DNA of 64,000 nt from Sequoia sempervirens (lineage: Eukaryota > Streptophyta > Pinopsida > Cupressales > Cupressaceae): NCBI GenBank assembly GCA_007258455.2, contig VDFB02344152.1, positions 186,001 through 250,000 of the forward strand. The letters are read 5' to 3'. This document shows positions 58,171 through 64,000 of the stretch, piece after piece. The notes under the pieces are model-generated. The model was not told where the DNA came from. It did not search any database and saw only the letters and a program-made list of their open reading frames with translations. How positions within the stretch are numbered: position 1 is the first letter of the stretch; each line of letters starts with the position of its first letter. A program made the position numbers and the translations under genes.

Positions 58171-61100
58171 TCATGAAGCTTGAATCTTGTTCAAGAGGCT
58201 CAATACAGCAGCTCTATCAGGCAATGCAGGAATTGCACCCTTTACTGTCGTGGTTATAGCACCAGCAGCATTGGCAAAAAGGAGTACTTCCCTCAGACGC
58301 TTTTCATCCTGTGAATGCAAAAAAATTGATTACTCAAATTACATATCAGAGATGCAACATTTACTGTACAGCAAATAATCTTGATAGAAGTAAAGGGTTG
58401 GGAGTATAAATGAGATCTTGAAGACAGGATAAGAAGAACACTACATAATAAAGAAATAAATACTGATGAAATAGAGATAAGAGAGTAGAAAGGTGTTGTA
58501 ATAATAAGTTATAAGAGACAAGATGTTAAATTCTAAAAATAAGGGAAAATGTTTTACTAAGTCACCCCAGGGGTTTTATTCTGGCATTTTATTAAGATTG
58601 GTAACAGATGGATCAAGTCCAGAGTATACAAAAATGGACAGTCAATCAAAAGACCTGAAATTCTGATAACTAAGAGACCTAAAAAATGGTAGCCCTTTTG
58701 GGAATAAAACACAGATTAGCAATGCAAATGCATGGTGAAGAATGAAGACTAGAATTACCTCAAGCAATGACATGTCCTTGACCAGCTCAGAAAGAAATGC
58801 CCCAACAAATGCATCTCCAGCACCTGTTGTGTCAACTGTGTTCACAGGGAAGCTATTTATTCTTCCCCGAAAGTCCTATGTGAAAACAAGGGATAGTCAG
58901 AAAAATGTTTTAACAACTTTTCCATCATGAATAATCATTAGGACAACTTTTTCTTTCCATATTGATATTACTATAGTTATGAGAGATTTGAGATTTTGTT
59001 CACAGTTGTACCTTTCTGATAAAGATTTTAGGAAACAACTGTATAGGTAGTTTTTATCCCACACAGTTGTTTCCAGAAATTTTTTTACCAGAATATAGAA
59101 CAGATTCTGGATCAATTATAGTTTGTCCCTCATTGTTAAGTATCAAGGTCGTTCTGGACTATTCCCTTTTTGGAAGATTCCCAATCATAACAACATTAAG
59201 CAGAAGATTCTTGTGAATGCATAGTTTGCGACATTTATCATGAGAAACAGAAACAACATCCAAGGGGAAACAAACCTATCAAAACCTTCACCTTAAATAC
59301 TGAGTTGTCAAGTTATTCACAAATACCAACCTTGGTGTAATATCTGCAACCTTTTTCTCCTACAGTTACAAGCAGTAACTTGAGTCCTGGATGTATAAGG
59401 GACATGACTACTTCATCCTTTTCATAGTCTCCTCCATCTGTAAGGAATTCCACTTCATGCTCACTGACCTGCAAAAAAACATAAAAATAATAAAGTCCTT
59501 GTCTGTAACAATTTTTTGTGAGATGGATAGAGATGGAAAAGATAACATTGAAAGCTTTCACTATGAAACAGGGCATGCAAATTGTACCAATCCCCTTTGA
59601 TGTATGTAATCAATTTGCTCATGTGTCAGGCAATAACAAGTTATATGTGAGATAAATTAAGATGAAAAGAAGTGTTGAAAGCTTTTGCTATGAAACAGAG
59701 TATGTAAGTGCTTGTACCAATCCTTATTTAATGTATAAAATCAATTTTCTTATTAATTTCCATACATAAGGAACAAGCACCTTGATTAAGTCAGCCATAT
59801 CCCAGATGCTGAAAATGCCTTTCCGAGCTTCTTCTGGAGAGGGCCACAATGGTAATCTGAGATTAGGATCATAAGATAAGAGAGCACCTGCGTCTTTTGC
59901 CAGTCTCATAGCTGCAAGATGGGCTGATCTGCATGGCTCTGCAATCAGACTGATTGATCCATAGTGAAATATGCGCGCCTGCAAACGAAAGATTCTAAAA
60001 TGCATCCTCAGCAAGGAGAATCATTTCTTAGCAAAATGTATTTACAAAAAGGCTTTTATCACCACAAACAATTCTAAGTTGTCCTCAGTCCTGATATTGA
60101 GATAGAGTGCCTGGAACAGGCAATAAACTCGTAACTTTATTATGGACCTTAGAAGTAAAAGTGAGAAAATAATTCTCACTGTACAAGATTACAACTGGGG
60201 AATGCGAATTACAGAAGATAAAATCAATATATTCCATTTTCCCACATGAACTAGGCACATGAAAGAAAAAACATGAATTTCTGTTTTCACAAGTCGGATG
60301 GAGTACCAATACATGACATTAGTTTATATTTCTATTATGTTTGTCAAGAGAATGTTAACAAGGTTTTCTTCGATATTAGATTATTAGCAAGCATCGGGCT
60401 GACCCAAGCATAATAACTTGCAGAAGTCTGATATTATTGTGGGCACTAACAGTGATTCGACCAAAATAATGTTATGATCAAGTCACTTTGAAATATTGAC
60501 TTTGAAACATGCAATATATGACTTTTTTTCATTTGATGGAAGATTTGATATCATCCATAAGATCATTTTACTATTCAATACAAGAGCACAGTTTCAGGTA
60601 GAAACTTCTTTGGTTGAGAGTCAACGATTGAAAGGCATCTATTCTGTCAAAATTCTCTAAGACACAATCCCAACCCATCACTTATGATGTTGGGGTCTTG
60701 CACTCAACAAGACTTGATCCTAACAGACTCATTCAGAACCATGTGTAACTTCTTTAAAATTCCATCTTGATTATAATGTTCTTATTATTTTTCAAAAAAT
60801 ATCAAAGATCGGACATGAGAACTTTTTGAGTTGTAAAAGCAATTCCAAGATGCATCCTAATTGAGGGGAAGGCATTTTGAAAAACTGAACACATAGTTTA
60901 AAATCAGATATGATACGGTTCTTTCTAGGACATACCTGTTGTATCAGGTCCCTGTCAAGTTCAGCCTCGGTCAAGAGCATGTCAGCACTAGGATTACGAT
61001 AAAACATGAACTCCCGTTCTCCATCACCGCGCAGTGTCACAAATGCAAGCGCTGTTCTAGCTTGACCATCAAACAACATTCCCCTGTCATCCACACCATT

Positions 61101-62936
61101 CTCCCTTAAAATTCCAGCCAACATATGCCCAAACTCATCATCACCGACCTGCCAAGAGTGAAAAGATTTGAACTGTATTGCTGGTCGACCAAAAGGACAT
61201 CAAATGCATACCCAGACTGAACTGTCACAAATAAAACGAAGGAAACGAAGAAATCACAGGCATAATATAGGATTACTTCTTAAGAGTTACTTCCGTTTTG
61301 ACTCAGCCTTAAAGAATTTCATGACATAATCACAGTGTAAAACCCTATTATGATTATTCTGGTAATTGACTTTGGCCTAATAAATCATTACATAAAGGCG
61401 CCCTGAAATAGATATAATCGGGGTACAAACCTTCCCAACGAATGCTGCATGACCTCCAAGCTTGGCTATCCCTACAGCAACATTTGCTGGTGCACCCCCT
61501 GGGGCCTTCTTAAAAGCAGGTGCCACAGCTAACGAAACGCCAGAGATTGTTGGGACAAAATCAATGAGCATCTCTCCAAAGGAGACGATCAAATCCGAAT
61601 TCTTGGCAGGAATGCTTCCATTGTTCAAATCTATAGCCTTGTTGAAATCTTCTAAGACATACAATCAGTAGACCATCAGTCAAAATCAAGCGACACATCT
61701 CAACAGAACATGAATGCCTCTTACTCCAGATCAATAAAACCATCTGATTATAAAATGAACATCTCTCATTCGCAAAGACTTTCTAATAGAATTGAGCTTT
61801 CTGACCATGCTGTGATAAACTTATGAAGTAATTATATTCAGTGGCATAACTACAGTGATAGCAATTTGGTTGTAATTATTTATGCATCCATTATTAATAA
61901 AAATATTAATATAGATATCTTACAGATAACCTATGTCCATGATGTGCACACTCATGACTTAAAGTCATCTTGGTTTTGGTATTGTACAGACTGTTAGGAA
62001 AACAAACTCACCCAGAACTCTTGGTTTCTTTGGCAAACCCGGTCTGCTTGACTCTTTCAAAGTGTAGTGTAAACTTGGAAGTTACTTGGCTATTCATTTC
62101 TTATTACCAAGCTAATCAAAAGTAGCCCTTTGAATTGTTTCATCTTCAATGACTAAGTGCTCGATTTGTTGCAGAGAAAATTGAGGATTCATTTGAAACT
62201 AAAAGATTATGATGAGAAATGGGTTTACAAGGCATACCTTTACAGATACCGTTGCAGCAAGCTACCTTGTCCATGTTGGCCTGCACAACTCCATTAATTT
62301 CTCCTGTCAATCAAAATTATTTCGTTCTAGTAAGTACAGTGTCAAATTGCATGCTAAGTAAATCCATAATAAATCAAAGAAATCCAAGCTAGCAATCTGG
62401 TCAGAATACTTATTAATTTAATGCATCAATGCCACTTTCCAATTATATTACATTGATAATTCTGAATTTAAATACACATACATGAACAGATACATATGTA
62501 CATATACATAAACATAACACAGTTACCAATTCAAGACACTGATATTTCAAAGAATTTTGAACTTCCACAGTTCATAGCTGTGGAACTGGAGCTCCTGCTG
62601 ATAGATTTATGTGAGAATTTTATTGAAATGTTGGGTACCACCCACTGAGTCTCATCATCAGAGTAAAAAAGATAAATTTGAAACTATTACAAACTTACCA
62701 TCAAACATCATATTCTTACACCCTACACCATTTTATAAGTCTATTAATAAAACTATTTTATTAGGCTATTTTACTGAAACCTCCTTATAGAAGCCTGAAA
62801 TCTCTTAAAACATACGCTCCTTTCAGACTGAAATTAAAACACAAAAAACATAGACCAAGCAACGAATACCATTTTTTTCACCAGACCCACAATTCAAAGC
62901 TGAAGAATTCCCTGCTGCAATATTAGCTGCTGCCAT
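58171..62936 (-). CDS. FRK: Fructokinase (pfkB family), complete, eight exons, 385 aa
   Basis: Transfers the ATP gamma-phosphate to fructose, giving fructose-6-phosphate for glycolysis, sucrose recycling and starch synthesis. Exons, in gene order: 62870-62936, 62238-62303, 61431-61651, 60936-61148, 59781-59978, 59331-59468, 58759-58875, 58171-58308. They total 1158 nt in one open frame, and all seven introns are GT-AG. Domains seen: start of the fold at residues 64-79 (SFGEMLIDF), pfkB signature 1 at 96-118 ([16 protein letters not shown]), the plant-FRK block [16 protein letters not shown] in exon 5, [10 protein letters not shown] in exon 6, and pfkB signature 2 DTTGAGD at 316-322 with catalytic Asp322. 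The ATG at 62936 is the first in frame after an upstream TGA. The roughly 60-residue N-terminal extension resembles the longer, plastid-type plant fructokinases in length, but it is Cys- and Asn-containing and not a clear transit peptide, so location is uncertain. No frameshift or lost catalytic residue was seen; it is probably functional. Confidence 0.93.
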
Positions 62937-64000
62937 TCTGATCCACCCCAAATTATCTGAAAGAGGCTTCTGCTCTCACCTGAACTAAACTCAAATTCTC
63001 TGGAAACAGACTTAAACAGTGAAACCACCTGAAATTATAGCTACGCCACCTATTCACTAGGTAAGTTAAATGCAAAATTTGTCCTAGGAATCTACTAAAA
63101 CTCAGTAAGGCCTGCCCCATTACATTAAATAATGTCAGTAATTATTTTGCATTTATCTCCTCGAAAATGGGAGCCGGACTATTTGTATTATCCAGATCTT
63201 GCATTAAATATAATCCTCACAACAGACGATCGAGGATAAACATGCATGTGGATGGATGTCTCCTTGCACTCGTAAATACATAAGGTGGTCTCAAACTCCA
63301 AGAAGAAATAAAAACTAACGCATGCCCATTACAATACAAACAAATCTATAACATTTCTAGAAAAATAATTTGGAAATTAACTGCCTAACCATGTAAATGT
63401 TTCTATGACAGACATTTCCTACCATTCAATCTGTCATTTCTGACCATTCAATCTGTCCATCGTAAAAATTATTGTATTGTTTGTATAGTGTTGGATCATG
63501 TTATTATACCGTCACTTTTCATTTCTGGGTATTCTTAGCTCTTAGTTTTGCATTCATTTTGATCTATGTTATATGTGTTATTTTGGCATTTAATTTAATA
63601 TAGTTGAATTATAATTTAATTATATTAAAATATATATATTAGTAAGTGTTTGTGTTATCATTTAAATAAGAACAATATTACATATATTAAAATATGTGGG
63701 TGGATATAAAGTCACATTTTTAGAATTCATATGGGGCATACATTTGAATCATAAAACATAACATTAAACAAGTTGTTAAGCAACAACAATAGTTGTAAAG
63801 CAAAAACAGTAGTTGTAAAATGGAGAGGAGGGTCTCAATTACTTAGTGTACCACATACATCAATAGGGTCTAGAGTATTCACAAGAGGGTCTCAATCCTC
63901 GTCACCCTTATCTTCTTCTTCATGGGCCGATGAAATATCAAGAGTCGGCGAAGGAAACTTGTTGGAATCAAACCAGCTAGGGACTCCACCAATAGGCCAC
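62937..64000. other. Upstream region of fructokinase, no gene recognised
   Basis: This holds the putative promoter and leader and then AT-rich DNA (63540-63800). At the extreme right, about 63810-64000 on the minus strand reads as short, stop-interrupted coding-like stretches ending in an acidic EEEDKGDED run. It may be the edge of a degenerate gene or transposon beyond the window; I cannot assign it. Confidence 0.4.
63205..63212 (-). promoter_or_regulatory. Possible TATA box of the fructokinase gene
   Basis: On the minus strand the sequence reads TATATTTA about 270 bp upstream of the fructokinase ATG, which would give a leader of roughly 240 nt. It is the most TATA-like site close to the gene, but the region is AT-rich and chance matches are likely. 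Confidence 0.3.

Noticed and set aside
58187..58378. Plus-strand 63-codon frame over the end of the fructokinase gene
   Set aside because: Antisense of the last fructokinase exon, which has conserved protein motifs and correct splice sites on the minus strand.

Overview
The window looks like nuclear DNA of a seed plant with a large, repeat-filled genome; a conifer or other gymnosperm fits best. This rests on inference: AT-rich sequence, one intron-containing plant fructokinase gene near the right end, and almost everything else made of long, old, nested LTR retrotransposons and LINEs. No rRNA, tRNA, CRISPR or bacterial-style operon was seen.

Layout. (1) 1-4802, minus strand: the 5' part of a Ty1/copia-like element, with an LTR (3315-4802), an initiator-Met-type primer site, a decayed gag with tandem zinc knuckles, and then a broken reading frame of unknown family (430-1700). 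(2) 5789-42218: one old LTR element (outer element) whose own sequence is only about 8.3 kb but which has been split by two large insertions. It has LTRs at 5789-7157 and 40840-42218 and gag/protease remnants at 7975-9727 and 26276-28077. (3) Inside it, at 9728-26275, is a second gag-bearing LTR element with a CACC target duplication. Its 3' LTR is in turn split by a 3798-bp TG...CA insertion (22270-26067) flanked by an exact TGTGA duplication. (4) Also inside the outer element, at 28078-39661, is a third LTR element. Its 5' LTR carries a further 1.7-kb insertion, and its internal region begins with a coding fragment of the cohesin regulator PDS5 fused to an acidic 355-codon reading frame. (5) About 44450-48930: a plant L1-type LINE with ORF1, endonuclease, reverse transcriptase and RNase H remnants, internally deleted. 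(6) About 49-57.6 kb: mostly unassignable old repeat DNA, with an inverted LTR related to that of the inner element (ending at 56251) and a LINE reverse-transcriptase fragment (minus strand). (7) 58171-62936, minus strand: a complete eight-exon fructokinase gene encoding 385 residues, the only apparently functional host gene.

How the parts relate. The fructokinase would phosphorylate fructose for entry into glycolysis or starch synthesis and is independent of its neighbours. The transposons form a datable stack: outer element first, then the inner gag element and the PDS5-bearing element into it, then the solo-LTR-like pieces into their LTRs. Neither gag element shows reverse transcriptase, RNase H or integrase, so both look non-autonomous. 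The most unusual item is the PDS5-derived sequence sitting where gag would normally be, between a copia-like primer site and the rest of an LTR element.
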